DNA of 64,000 bases from Jejubacter calystegiae (lineage in GTDB: Bacteria > Pseudomonadota > Gammaproteobacteria > Enterobacterales > Enterobacteriaceae). Numbering within the stretch: the stretch's first letter is position 1; the number at the start of each line of letters is the position of its first letter. Both the position numbers and the translations under genes were made by a program. The stretch spans positions 930,001 to 994,000 of the forward strand of contig NZ_CP040428.1 in the NCBI RefSeq assembly GCF_005671395.1, read 5' to 3'. Of the stretch, positions 55,734-64,000 are shown in pieces. The notes under the pieces were generated by a model. It ran no database searches. It saw only the letters and a list, made by a program, of their open reading frames with translations, and had not been told where the DNA came from.

Positions 55734-56035
55734 TATTCATCCTCCAGATTTCCATATGGCTTGATGAAAATAACAACCGCTGCGACGAATACTGTGACCG
55801 AATTACCGACGCCAAAAACCATTTAATTTGAATGGTTTTATTTTTTTTACTTAATCGAATCACTTCTAAAGAATGGATGAATTACTGCAAGTTCAGTCAA
55901 TGAATGCGAGGTCTCCATCACGCAACGGGAAAAACCGGTTTTACAGGTGGCAGGCTGCGACGTCCAGACTGATCCCTTAACGCTGCTGTCATCTATGCAG
56001 CGTTAAGGGACACGACCTGACAGCAGATTCAGCAA
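55734..56035. other. Spacer between yiaY and selB
   Basis: Holds the yiaY promoter at its left side, an AACCGGTT-centred palindrome AAAACCGGTTTT (55931-55942) and a large hairpin at 55974-56009. No coding sequence is supported. Confidence 0.45.
55974..56009. other. 13-bp perfect inverted repeat downstream of selB
   Basis: Arms CCCTTAACGCTGC and GCAGCGTTAAGGG around a 10-base loop, 27 bp after the selB stop. No U-tract follows in either direction, so it is not a standard intrinsic terminator; it may protect the selAB mRNA 3' end. Confidence 0.6.
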
Positions 56036-57877
56036 TCAGGTATCGAACAACCCGTTATCGCGCAGCAAATGGTCGTTGCCACGCCGCCGGGTAAAGCCGA
56101 TGCGATCGAAGTATTCCAGAATCTGAATCGCCAGCTTACGGCCAACGCCCAGCCGATCGCGGAAGTCAGCGGCGCAGGTCGTGCCCCGCTCCAGGTCCAG
56201 ATCCCGCACCAGGTTCGCGAAAGCGCGGATCCGTTCATGGCGGTAGTAGCGATCTTTAACGATCGCCGTGATCAGTCCCTGCTGGGCGGCCATACGCAGC
56301 AGTTGGCGCATGGCCTGCTCCTCCTGGCCGGTTTCCCGGGCCAGATCGCGCACCCACCAGGGTTCATCCCCAAATAACGCCTCAACCCGCTGCCACAGCG
56401 CCAGCTGTTCGCCGGAAAAGCCCGGCTTATGGTCCGGCAGATGGAGCCAGCCGCGACGGCTTTCCACCAGCCCTTCCTGACGCAGACGTTCAATGAGCCC
56501 CAGCACCAGCGCCTCATTTTCCATCGGTAACGCCATGCGTCGCAGACGTTCGCGCCCGGGGCCCGGCTGGTCGTCATGCTGTTCGTGATAGCGCGCCAGG
56601 GTTTTCAGCAATGTCTGCTGCCAGGCGGCGGCCACCTCCGGGCTCAGGGCGTGATCCCCGGCCAGTAACAGTCCGGGACGTTGCGTGAGCTGCGCCATGC
56701 CCGCGGGTGAAAGCTGGCGCGCCCAGGCGAAGGTCGCCAGCGGCACGGCGCCACGTTCGAGCCAGGCCGTGAAGGAGGCGTCGTCGTCCCGGGCGTTCGC
56801 CAGTTGCGCCAGCCAGTCGAGGAATGGACGCTGGCGTTTGCCGCGCCGTGGCGGATTCAGAAGCACCACCCGCGCTCCCGCCAGGGTGGTTCGGGCGCTG
56901 ATATCCCGCAACACCAGACGATCGTTATCCGCCAGCCAGAGCGGCGTATCCAGCACCAGTTCCGCCAGCTCCCCTTCCAGCAGCGATACCCGCCCGGTTA
57001 TGTGGCGAGCTGCATGGTACAGGTGCAGCGACTGCCACTGCTGAAGCGCCGTGTTGCCACTCAGTTGCACGATAATCCGTTCGGAAGGTTCGCCAGGGCG
57101 CGCCGCCAGCAGCCAGTCACCGCGCTGGATATCCGCTTTTTCCGCATCGCCGCTAATGTTCAGTGCGATACGCTGCCCGGCACGGGCTTTTTCCACCGGC
57201 TGGTTCTGGGCATGCAGACCACGCACGCGCATCGGTTTATCCGCCCCGGTCAGCCACAGGGTGTCGCCCTCGCTCACCTCACCGGAAAGCGCAGTACCGG
57301 TCACTACCAGCCCGGCGCCCTTAACGGTGAAAGCACGGTCGATAGCCAGACGAAAACGTCGATTAGCGGGATGCTCACGACCGCTTAGCTGTCGAAGATG
57401 CTCGCGCAGCGCCTCAATACCCGTGCCCTGGGGGGCCGCAGTGACAAACAGCGACGCCGTCGGCCAGCCCAGCGAAGTCACCCGTTCACGCACCTGCTGC
57501 TCCACTTCACGGATGCGCTCTTCGCTAACCCGGTCTGCCCGGGTCAGGGCCACCGTCAGCGATGGCAGGCCGGTCAGTTGCAAAATCGCCAGATGCTCCC
57601 GGGTCTGAGCCATGACGCCGTCGTCGCAGGCCACCACCAGCAGCGCGTGGTCGATTCCCCCCACTCCCGCCAGCATATTGGCCAGGAATTTTTCGTGCCC
57701 GGGCACATCGATAAAACCGATTACCTCACCGTCGGGCTGCGGCAACCAGGCGTAACCCAGATCGATGGTCATTCCGCGCTTCTTTTCTTCCGGCAGCCGG
57801 TCGGCATTGACGCCGGTTAACGCCTGTAACAGCGTGGTTTTGCCGTGGTCCACATGCCCGGCAGTGGCAATAATCAT
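56036..57877 (-). CDS. selB: Selenocysteine-specific elongation factor SelB
   Basis: A 613-residue translation factor (E. coli 614) that brings selenocysteyl-tRNA to UGA at SECIS hairpins. GTPase motifs: GHVDHGKT (7-14), the switch region [20 protein letters not shown] and TRAD; the beta-barrel domains 2-3 follow, and winged-helix repeats at the C-terminus bind SECIS (ending [31 protein letters not shown]). Overlaps selA by 4 bp. Confidence 0.97.
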   Translation of the reverse strand: MIIATAGHVDHGKTTLLQALTGVNADRLPEEKKRGMTIDLGYAWLPQPDGEVIGFIDVPGHEKFLANMLAGVGGIDHALLVVACDDGVMAQTREHLAILQLTGLPSLTVALTRADRVSEERIREVEQQVRERVTSLGWPTASLFVTAAPQGTGIEALREHLRQLSGREHPANRRFRLAIDRAFTVKGAGLVVTGTALSGEVSEGDTLWLTGADKPMRVRGLHAQNQPVEKARAGQRIALNISGDAEKADIQRGDWLLAARPGEPSERIIVQLSGNTALQQWQSLHLYHAARHITGRVSLLEGELAELVLDTPLWLADNDRLVLRDISARTTLAGARVVLLNPPRRGKRQRPFLDWLAQLANARDDDASFTAWLERGAVPLATFAWARQLSPAGMAQLTQRPGLLLAGDHALSPEVAAAWQQTLLKTLARYHEQHDDQPGPGRERLRRMALPMENEALVLGLIERLRQEGLVESRRGWLHLPDHKPGFSGEQLALWQRVEALFGDEPWWVRDLARETGQEEQAMRQLLRMAAQQGLITAIVKDRYYRHERIRAFANLVRDLDLERGTTCAADFRDRLGVGRKLAIQILEYFDRIGFTRRRGNDHLLRDNGLFDT

Positions 57878-59256
57878 GACTGCAACATCTCCATCAGGCC
57901 TGCCTCATCCTCCAGACAGCGCAAATCCAGCCACATCCGTCCATCATTGATGCGGCCAATGACCGGGCGCGCCGCACCGCGCCAGCGTTCCGCCAGCCTG
58001 GCCAGCGCGCTGCCGCTGCCGTCGCGCGGGGCAAAGGTCAACGCAGCGCCAGGCAGGCGGTCAACCGGTAACGAACCACTGCCAATCTGCGACAGGCAGG
58101 GCTCCACCCGCAGTTCAAAATCCGGGTAGAGCGGCGCCAGCAGTGAAAGCAGACGCTCGCCCTGGGCCTGAATCTCCGCCGGTTTACGGGTGAGCAGACG
58201 CAGCGTGGGTAAACGCTCCACCAGTTTTTCAGGGTGACGATACAGACGTAACGTGGCTTCCAGGGCCGCCAGCGTCATTTTATCGGCACGCAGCGCCCGC
58301 TTCAGCGGGTGAGACTGCAGGCGGGCGATCAACCCTTTCTTCCCGACGATAATACCAGCCTGGGGGCCCCCCAGCAGCTTATCACCCGAAAAGCTCACCA
58401 GGCTGACGCCAGCCGCAATCAGGCGCTGAGGCATCGGCTCTGCGGGCAAACCGTACTGCGTGAGATCCACCAGCGAGCCGCTACCCAGATCCACCACCAC
58501 CGGGATATCGCTTTCCGCCCCCAACTGCGCCAGCTCCTCTTCGCTCACCGATTTGGTAAAGCCGCTAATCTGATAGTTGCTGGTATGCACCTTCATCAAC
58601 AGCGCGGTTTCCGGCCCAATGGCCTGGCGGTAATCCTTAAGATGAGTGCGATTGGTGGTGCCGACCTCATGGAGCTGGCACCCCGCCTGACGCATCACAT
58701 CAGGGATTCGGAAAGCGCCGCCAATCTCCACCAGCTCGCCGCGGGAAACCACTACTTCGCCGCCCTGAGCGCAGGCCGCCAGCATCAGCAGCACCGCTGC
58801 CGCGTTGTTATTGACGATGCAGGCGTCTTCCGCGCCGGTCAGCTCGCAAAGCAGTGCTGCCAGCGCGCGGTCCCGGTGGCCGCGCCCTGCGTCATCCAGG
58901 TCATATTCCAGAGTGACCGGCGAGCGCATCGCACGGCTGACGGCTTCTACCGCCGCCTCGGCCTGAATGGCGCGCCCAAGGTTGGTATGCAATACCGTGC
59001 CCGTCAGATTAAACACCGGACGCAGGGCGCTCTCTTCATCTTTATGCAGGCGTCTTCGCGCTTCCGCCGCCCAGTCGTCACGCCATTCAGGCAACCGTTG
59101 ATGCGCGCGGATTTCGTCGCGCGCCGCCGTCTGCATCTGCCGCAGGGTATCCACCAGTCGGGTGTGACCAAATTCGGCGCACAGCGCCGTGAACGCCGGT
59201 TCGCGCAGCAGACGATCCGTCGCGGGAAGCTGGCTGAATAGTGCGTGTTGACTCAT
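57874..59256 (-). CDS. selA: L-seryl-tRNA(Sec) selenium transferase SelA
   Basis: A 460-residue PLP enzyme (E. coli 463) that converts seryl-tRNA(Sec) to selenocysteyl-tRNA with selenophosphate. [55 protein letters not shown] and the PLP lysine in [21 protein letters not shown] are present. selA precedes selB in the same transcript. Its presence implies selC, selD and formate dehydrogenases elsewhere in the genome. Confidence 0.97.
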   Translation of the reverse strand: MSQHALFSQLPATDRLLREPAFTALCAEFGHTRLVDTLRQMQTAARDEIRAHQRLPEWRDDWAAEARRRLHKDEESALRPVFNLTGTVLHTNLGRAIQAEAAVEAVSRAMRSPVTLEYDLDDAGRGHRDRALAALLCELTGAEDACIVNNNAAAVLLMLAACAQGGEVVVSRGELVEIGGAFRIPDVMRQAGCQLHEVGTTNRTHLKDYRQAIGPETALLMKVHTSNYQISGFTKSVSEEELAQLGAESDIPVVVDLGSGSLVDLTQYGLPAEPMPQRLIAAGVSLVSFSGDKLLGGPQAGIIVGKKGLIARLQSHPLKRALRADKMTLAALEATLRLYRHPEKLVERLPTLRLLTRKPAEIQAQGERLLSLLAPLYPDFELRVEPCLSQIGSGSLPVDRLPGAALTFAPRDGSGSALARLAERWRGAARPVIGRINDGRMWLDLRCLEDEAGLMEMLQS

Positions 59257-59296
59257 GAGACTGTGTCATTCCGGAAAAAGTGTGGCGATCAGTTTA

Positions 59297-59316
59297 ACAG
59301 GGGGGGTCCCCCCTGT
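59297..59316. other. G/C-run hairpin between yibF and selA
   Basis: ACAGGGGGG/CCCCCCTGT with a two-base loop, 40 bases before the selA start, no U-tract. Possibly limits read-through from yibF into selA. Confidence 0.5.
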
Positions 59317-59329
59317 CATAAGAGCCAGA

Positions 59330-59938
59330 TCATGGCATTGGCGGTTCGGTGCGGGCAAAGCTTTCACGTTCGAAGAGCTTTCCCGCCAGGCGGACCAACA
59401 GCGGGCGTTCAGCGCACCAGCCAGGCGCAATACGTCGGAAGTTAAGATAGCCAATGGCGCACCCCAGGGCGATGGCTCCCAGCCGAGGTGGTTCGCTTTC
59501 AATATTCTGGTCGTTGATCTGCTGTTCAAGCCAGTCCAGACCGCGCGCGATCTTCTGGCGCTGACGCAGCAGGAACGCTTCAGATTGCTGCTGCGCCGGA
59601 CGCTGACGTTCGCGCACCAGCAGCACGGCGGCATCGAGAATACCGTCGGCCAGAGCTTCCACCTGACGCTCCCACAGCGCCAGCTTCAGCTCACGCGGTA
59701 CCAGCGCCGGAGCAATATCCAGCAGTTCCAGGTAGCCGACAATTACCGGGGAGTCGAACCAGATGCTGCCATCATCAGTGACCAGGGTGGGGACTTTTCC
59801 CAGCGGATTGTAATCCGGTACCTGCGTCGCCTCCTCCCAGGGAGTGTCATTAACGAATTCAAACGCAATGCCCTTTTCCAGCAGAACCACCGAGATCTTG
59901 CGGACATAAGGGCTGGTGTAACTGCCTATCAGTTTCAT
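59330..59938 (-). CDS. yibF: Glutathione S-transferase family protein YibF
   Basis: A 202-residue GST (E. coli YibF 202). Thioredoxin-like N-terminal domain MKLIGSYTSPYVRKISVVLLEKGI with PLGKVPTLVTDDG, FDSPVIVGYL (glutathione gamma-glutamyl contact) and an all-helical C-terminal domain ending FARTEPPMP. The longer frame to 59965 has no family support. Upstream of selA on the same strand as in E. coli; substrate unknown. Confidence 0.94.
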   Translation of the reverse strand: MKLIGSYTSPYVRKISVVLLEKGIAFEFVNDTPWEEATQVPDYNPLGKVPTLVTDDGSIWFDSPVIVGYLELLDIAPALVPRELKLALWERQVEALADGILDAAVLLVRERQRPAQQQSEAFLLRQRQKIARGLDWLEQQINDQNIESEPPRLGAIALGCAIGYLNFRRIAPGWCAERPLLVRLAGKLFERESFARTEPPMP

Positions 59939-60089
59939 ATCGCCGTCCCTTTTCGAACCAACCACATATAATTATGGTGCATGACGGCATGAAGAGGGGG
60001 TTATTCCAGGGCCGCCATGGCATTTTGATGGGCTCTCGCTTTTCATCAGACGATCCCGATCACAAGCGGAGTAATTCACGGCCACAAAT
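59939..60089. other. Spacer between yibF and the mtlA control region
   Basis: Holds the yibF promoter on the minus strand; nothing else recognised. K-12 has yibH/yibI and rhs-type genes between yibF and mtlA, not present here. Confidence 0.35.
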
Positions 60090-60266
60090 TGTGATTAACA
60101 TCACAATAACCAAACAAAAACACAATATTAAATTGTGATCAAAATCACATAAAACCACCTTTCGCGACGTTTTTTTCATCGCTGACGTTTTTACACTCGC
60201 TGTTTTTGTGATCATAATCACCAAAAAAACCGGTCACCCCCCTAACATTAAGTGACATTTATCACA
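60090..60266 (+). promoter_or_regulatory. Four CRP-type sites upstream of mtlA
   Basis: TGTGATTAACATCACA (60090-60105), TGTGATCAAAATCACA (60134-60149), TGTGATCATAATCACC (60207-60222) and AGTGACATTTATCACA (60251-60266) fit TGTGA-N6-TCACA with zero to one mismatch. E. coli mtlA is known for several CRP sites in its upstream region. The leader to mtlA is about 140 nt from the last site. Confidence 0.9.
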
Positions 60267-60407
60267 AAAAAATCCGACATCTGGACAGTCTGCCCATTCG
60301 GTGCCAGATTTCGCGTCATGGACGAAAGGTCGGCGACCCCGCCACCTCATGCGGCCTGGAAAAACACCGGGCTGTGCCCTGCTCGACATCACAATAAGGG
60401 GTGTAAT

Positions 60408-62315
60408 ATGTCATCCGATATCAAGATCAAAGTGCAAAGCTTTGGTCGTTTTCTCAGCAATATGGTGATGCCCAATATCGGGGCGTTTATCGCATGGGGG
60501 ATCATCACCGCTCTCTTTATTCCCACTGGATGGTGGCCTAACGAAACGCTGGCCAGGCTGGTCGGCCCGATGATCACCTACCTGCTGCCGCTGTTGATCG
60601 GTTATACCGGTGGCCGCCTGATTGGCGGCGAGCGCGGCGGCGTGGTGGGCGCAATTACCACGATGGGGGTGATTGCCGGTGCCGATATGCCGATGTTCCT
60701 TGGCGCGATGATTGCCGGTCCGCTGGGCGGCTGGTGCATTAAGAAATTCGACGCGGCCGTAGACGGCAAGATCAAGTCCGGCTTCGAAATGCTGGTGAAT
60801 AACTTCTCTGCCGGCATTATCGGTATGCTGCTGGCGATTCTGGCGTTTCTCGGCATCGGTCCGGCGGTGGAGATACTTTCCAAACTGCTGGCGGCTGGCG
60901 TTAACTTTATGGTGACGCACGACATGCTGCCGCTGGCTTCGATTTTTGTCGAGCCGGCAAAAATTCTGTTCCTGAATAACGCCATTAACCACGGCATCTT
61001 CTCGCCGCTGGGAATTCAGCAGTCTCAGGAAATGGGTAAATCCCTGTTCTTCCTGATTGAGGCCAACCCGGGTCCGGGGATGGGCGTCCTGCTGGCCTAT
61101 ATGTTCTTCGGTCGCGGCAGTGCGAAACAGTCCGCAGGCGGTGCGGCCATCATCCACTTCCTGGGCGGTATCCATGAGATCTACTTCCCTTACGTGCTGA
61201 TGAATCCGCGTCTGATTATCGCCGTCATCCTGGGCGGCATGACCGGCGTGTTCACGCTAAACCTGCTGGACGGCGGCCTGGTTTCTCCGGCTTCTCCGGG
61301 TTCGATTCTGGCCGTGCTGGCTATGACGCCGAAAGGCGCCTGGTTCGCCAATATCGCCGCTATTGTCGCTGCGATGGTAGTTTCCTTCGTGGTTTCCGCC
61401 ATCCTGCTGAAAACCAGCAAGGTGAAAGAGGATGACGATATCGATGCGGCCACCCGCCGTATGAAGGAGATGAAAACGCAGTCCAAAGGCGGCAATACAG
61501 CGGCAGCCAGTGATGCAGGCGACCTGAGCCACGTGCGTAAGATTATCGTGGCCTGCGACGCCGGTATGGGCTCCAGCGCTATGGGTGCCGGGGTACTGCG
61601 TAAGAAAATTCAGGATGCGGGTCTGACCAATATCTCGGTCACCAACTGCGCCATCAACAGCCTGCCGGGCGATGTGGATCTGGTGATTACACACCGCGAT
61701 CTGACCGAGCGGGCCATGCGCCAGGCGCCGCACGCGCAACATCTCTCGCTGACCAACTTCCTGGATAACGCGATGTACAGCGATCTGACCCAGCGTCTGA
61801 TCGCCGCACAGCGCCACAGCGAAAACGAAGAGAAGGTGCAGAGCAGCCTGAAAGACAGCTTCGATCAGGATGACAGCCGCCTGTTCAAACTGAGTGAAGG
61901 CAATATCTTCCTGGGCCTGCAAGCCGCCAGCAAAGAGGAGGCTATCCGCTTTGCCGGTGAACAACTGGTTAAAGGCGGCTATGTTGAGCCGGAGTACGTC
62001 GCAGCCATGCTGGAGCGTGAAAAACTGACGCCGACCTACCTGGGCGAATCCATCGCCGTGCCGCACGGCACCGTAGACGCCAAGGATCGCGTGCTGAAGA
62101 CCGGCGTTGTCTTCTGCCAGTACCCGCAAGGCGTCCTGTTCGGTGAAGAGGAAGACGATGTCGCACGTCTGGTTATCGGTATTGCCGCGCGCAATAACGA
62201 ACACATCCAGGTGATCACCAGCCTGACCAACGCGCTGGATGATGAGTCGGTTATCGAAAAACTGGCGAATACCACCAGCGTGGACGAAGTTCTGTCGCTG
62301 CTGGGAGCGAAGTAA
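60408..62315 (+). CDS. mtlA: Mannitol-specific PTS EIICBA (MtlA)
   Basis: A 635-residue PTS permease with three fused domains: membrane IIC (about 1-340), IIB with the phosphocysteine in IIVACDAGMGSSAMG (about Cys384) and IIA with the phosphohistidine in ESIAVPHGTVDAKD (about His554). It imports mannitol as mannitol 1-phosphate. The frame is open from 60252, but ATG 60408 gives the exact E. coli N-terminus MSSDIKIKVQSFGRF and follows AAGGGG. First gene of mtlADR, under CRP control. Confidence 0.98.
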   Translation: MSSDIKIKVQSFGRFLSNMVMPNIGAFIAWGIITALFIPTGWWPNETLARLVGPMITYLLPLLIGYTGGRLIGGERGGVVGAITTMGVIAGADMPMFLGAMIAGPLGGWCIKKFDAAVDGKIKSGFEMLVNNFSAGIIGMLLAILAFLGIGPAVEILSKLLAAGVNFMVTHDMLPLASIFVEPAKILFLNNAINHGIFSPLGIQQSQEMGKSLFFLIEANPGPGMGVLLAYMFFGRGSAKQSAGGAAIIHFLGGIHEIYFPYVLMNPRLIIAVILGGMTGVFTLNLLDGGLVSPASPGSILAVLAMTPKGAWFANIAAIVAAMVVSFVVSAILLKTSKVKEDDDIDAATRRMKEMKTQSKGGNTAAASDAGDLSHVRKIIVACDAGMGSSAMGAGVLRKKIQDAGLTNISVTNCAINSLPGDVDLVITHRDLTERAMRQAPHAQHLSLTNFLDNAMYSDLTQRLIAAQRHSENEEKVQSSLKDSFDQDDSRLFKLSEGNIFLGLQAASKEEAIRFAGEQLVKGGYVEPEYVAAMLEREKLTPTYLGESIAVPHGTVDAKDRVLKTGVVFCQYPQGVLFGEEEDDVARLVIGIAARNNEHIQVITSLTNALDDESVIEKLANTTSVDEVLSLLGAK

Positions 62316-62329
62316 CCTTAAACTCCCTC

Positions 62330-62388
62330 TCCCTTCGGGGAGAGGGTTAGGGTGAGGGGCAATGCCTCACCCCAGCCCTCTCGGGGTC
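62330..62388. repeat. Dispersed GC-rich palindromic repeat, copy 3 (paired)
   Basis: Two opposing units: CCCTCTCCC-TTCG-GGGAGAGGG with GGGTGAGG, then CCTCACCCCAGCCCTCTC. The outer arms GAGAGGG..GGGTGAGG and CCTCACCC..CCCTCTC also pair with each other. It lies in the 98-bp mtlA-mtlD gap and is transcribed within the operon, where it may act as an RNA-stability element as in REP-containing operons. Confidence 0.8.
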
Positions 62389-62413
62389 AGTCAAATTGAA
62401 AAGGGTTCAGACA

Positions 62414-63562
62414 ATGAAAGCATTACACTTTGGTGCAGGTAATATCGGACGCGGATTCATCGGCAAACTGCTGGTGGATGCCGGCATTCAACTGACGTTT
62501 GCCGACGTTAACCAGACGGTGCTGGATGCTCTGAACGACCGCCACAGCTATCAGGTTCGGGTTGTTGGCGAACAGCAGCAGATCGATACCGTCGCCAACG
62601 TCAACGCCGTTAACAGCAGCAGCGAAGCGGCTGAAGATCTGATAGCCCAGGTCTCTCTTATTACTACCGCCGTCGGTCCCGTGGTGCTGAAGCTTATCGC
62701 CCCGACCCTGGCGAAAGGACTGGCTAAGCGCCGCGCCGCCGGTAACGAGCAGCCGCTGAACATCATCGCCTGTGAAAACATGGTACGCGGCACCTCGCAA
62801 CTGAAAGACCATCTGTTTGAGGTTCTGGCGCCGGAAGAGCGTGACTGGGTGGAAGCCCACGTAGGCTTCGTCGATTCCGCCGTTGACCGCATTGTGCCGC
62901 CGTCCGAATCTGCCGACAGCGACCCGCTGGCGGTCACCGTAGAAACCTTCAGCGAATGGATTGTCGATAAAACCCAGTTTAAAGGCGCCCTTCCCGCCAT
63001 TCCGGGTATGGAGCCGACCGATAATCTGATGGCCTTTGTGGAGCGCAAACTGTTCACTCTGAACACCGGCCACGCTATTACCGCCTGGCTGGGTCAGCAG
63101 GCGGGCCACAAAACCATTCGTGACGCGATTCTTGACCAGAACGTTCGCGCCGTTGTGCAAGGCGCAATGGAAGAGAGTGGCGCGGTGCTTATCAAGCGTT
63201 ACGGCTTCGATCCTGAAAAACACGCTGCCTATATTCATAAAATTCTGGGCCGCTTCGAAAACCCTTACCTGAAAGACGACGTGGAACGTGTGGGGCGTCA
63301 GCCGCTGCGCAAGCTGAGCGCCGGTGACCGTCTGATCAAACCACTGCTCGGCACCCTGGAATACGGCCTGCCTCACACCAATCTGGTACAAGGCATTGCC
63401 GCCGGTCTGCATTACCATAGCCCGGAAGATCCTCAGGCCCAGGAACTGGCGCAGTTGTTGGCGGAAAAGGGCCCTGCGGCGACGCTGGTACAAATTTCCG
63501 GTCTGGATGCCGCAAGCGAGGTGGTCGCAGAGGTGGTACAGGCCTGGCAGGCTCAGGCATAA
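62414..63562 (+). CDS. mtlD: Mannitol-1-phosphate 5-dehydrogenase
   Basis: A 382-residue NAD-dependent polyol dehydrogenase, the same length as E. coli. Rossmann start [30 protein letters not shown], and the catalytic [11 protein letters not shown] region with [24 protein letters not shown]. It makes fructose 6-phosphate. ATG 62414 is chosen over the TTG at 62396 by family N-terminus and AAGGG upstream. Confidence 0.97.
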   Translation: MKALHFGAGNIGRGFIGKLLVDAGIQLTFADVNQTVLDALNDRHSYQVRVVGEQQQIDTVANVNAVNSSSEAAEDLIAQVSLITTAVGPVVLKLIAPTLAKGLAKRRAAGNEQPLNIIACENMVRGTSQLKDHLFEVLAPEERDWVEAHVGFVDSAVDRIVPPSESADSDPLAVTVETFSEWIVDKTQFKGALPAIPGMEPTDNLMAFVERKLFTLNTGHAITAWLGQQAGHKTIRDAILDQNVRAVVQGAMEESGAVLIKRYGFDPEKHAAYIHKILGRFENPYLKDDVERVGRQPLRKLSAGDRLIKPLLGTLEYGLPHTNLVQGIAAGLHYHSPEDPQAQELAQLLAEKGPAATLVQISGLDAASEVVAEVVQAWQAQA

Positions 63563-63568
63563 TAGCTT

Positions 63569-63587
63569 CCGGGCGCACTGCGCCCGG
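63569..63587 (+). terminator. Hairpin between mtlD and mtlR
   Basis: Perfect CCGGGCGC/GCGCCCGG stem with ACT loop, seven bases after the mtlD stop, followed by CGTCTTTGTCT: a partial terminator that would lower mtlR expression. Confidence 0.6.
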
Positions 63588-63602
63588 CGTCTTTGTCTAA
63601 CC

Positions 63603-64000
63603 ATGCAGGCTGAAATGGAAGAAACCCAGGTCTTTGAAAACCGCGTGCTGGAGCATCTTAATGCCGGCAACAGCGTCAGGAGCCTGCTGATTGCCGCTGT
63701 AGAAATGCTGACCGAAGCGGTCGACATGCTGGTACTCCAGGTATTCCGGAAAGATGATTATGCGGTGAAATATGCCGTTGAACCGCTGCTCGACGGCAAC
63801 GGTCCGCTGGGCAACATGTCGGTGCGCCTGAAGCTTATTTACGGGCTTGGCGTCATTAGCCGTGCCGACTATGAGGATTGCGAATTGCTGATGGCGCTAC
63901 GTGAAGAGCTGAATCACGACGGCACCGAATACACCTTCATCGATGACGAAATCCTGGGTCCTTTCGGCGAGCTGCACTGCGTGTCGGCGCTACCTCCAGC
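63603..64000 (+). CDS. mtlR: Mannitol operon repressor MtlR (3' end outside window)
   Basis: The frame runs off the window. The visible 132 residues (ENRVLEHLNAGNSVRSLLIAAVEMLTEAVDMLVLQVFRKDDYAVKYAVEPLLDGNGPLG...; GLGVISRADYEDCELLMALREELNHDGTEYTFIDDEILGPFGELHC) follow E. coli MtlR, an all-helical repressor of mtl without a classical helix-turn-helix. The start is uncertain: ATG 63603 has no good ribosome site, and ATG 63615 is an alternative. E. coli MtlR is longer at the N-terminus. Confidence 0.93.
   Translation, partial: MQAEMEETQVFENRVLEHLNAGNSVRSLLIAAVEMLTEAVDMLVLQVFRKDDYAVKYAVEPLLDGNGPLGNMSVRLKLIYGLGVISRADYEDCELLMALREELNHDGTEYTFIDDEILGPFGELHCVSALPP

Noticed and set aside
60252-60407. 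52-codon N-terminal extension of mtlA
   Set aside because: It begins inside a CRP site, and the E. coli-like N-terminus with ribosome site is at 60408.

Overview
The window is chromosomal DNA from a member of the Enterobacteriaceae. The backbone gene order, bcsG - dppFDCBA - proK - eptB - yhjX - tag - yiaC - bisC - yiaD - ghrB - yiaF - glyS/glyQ - ysaB - wecH - xylBA - xylR - bax - avtA - ysaA - aldB - yiaY - selBA - yibF - mtlADR, follows the 76-81 minute region of Escherichia coli K-12. Protein divergence and several non-K-12 blocks show it is a relative rather than E. coli itself; I cannot name the genus. There is no prophage, insertion sequence, CRISPR array or rRNA.

Layout. 1-11.4 kb: end of cellulose gene bcsG, a large autotransporter with a repetitive linker, the dipeptide ABC operon (long leader with an ERIC element and a GcvB-type C/A-rich site) and proK. 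11.4-19.8 kb: eptB, a small HD-type alarmone-hydrolase-like gene not found here in K-12, yhjX with a perfect YpdB site, tag-yiaC, bisC, yiaD. 19.8-33 kb is an accessory block: a complete 2-ketogluconate operon (ptxS-kguE-kguK-kguT-ghrB), a DinQ/AgrB-like type I toxin-antitoxin pair missed by ORF callers because of its size, and an RpiR-regulated cluster (DgoA, DgoK, sodium symporter, RidA, D-aminoacylase, zinc/PLP D-serine-dehydratase-like enzyme). 33-40 kb: yiaF, an aromatic-acid-type MFS transporter, the asc (cellobiose/arbutin/salicin) system and a lipocalin-like gene, in the place where K-12 has yiaG-cspA. 40-64 kb: glycyl-tRNA synthetase, ysaB, wecH, xylose genes without xylFGH, bax, avtA, ysaA, aldB-yiaY, selenocysteine genes selBA, yibF, and the mannitol operon with four CRP-type sites, ending inside mtlR.

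How the genes work together. The block is dominated by sugar-acid and amino-compound catabolism feeding 6-phosphogluconate or pyruvate plus glyceraldehyde 3-phosphate. The most interesting inference is that 25.7-33.0 kb encodes a pathway for an N-acylated 2-amino-2-deoxy-aldonate (for example N-acetyl-D-galactosaminate): uptake, deacylation, PLP-dependent dehydration/deamination helped by RidA, then the DgoK/DgoA steps of the De Ley-Doudoroff route. The second notable finding is the toxin-antitoxin pair, in which a predicted 85-nt RNA carries a diverged copy of the toxin leader whose differences are all transitions, several of which keep G-U pairing.
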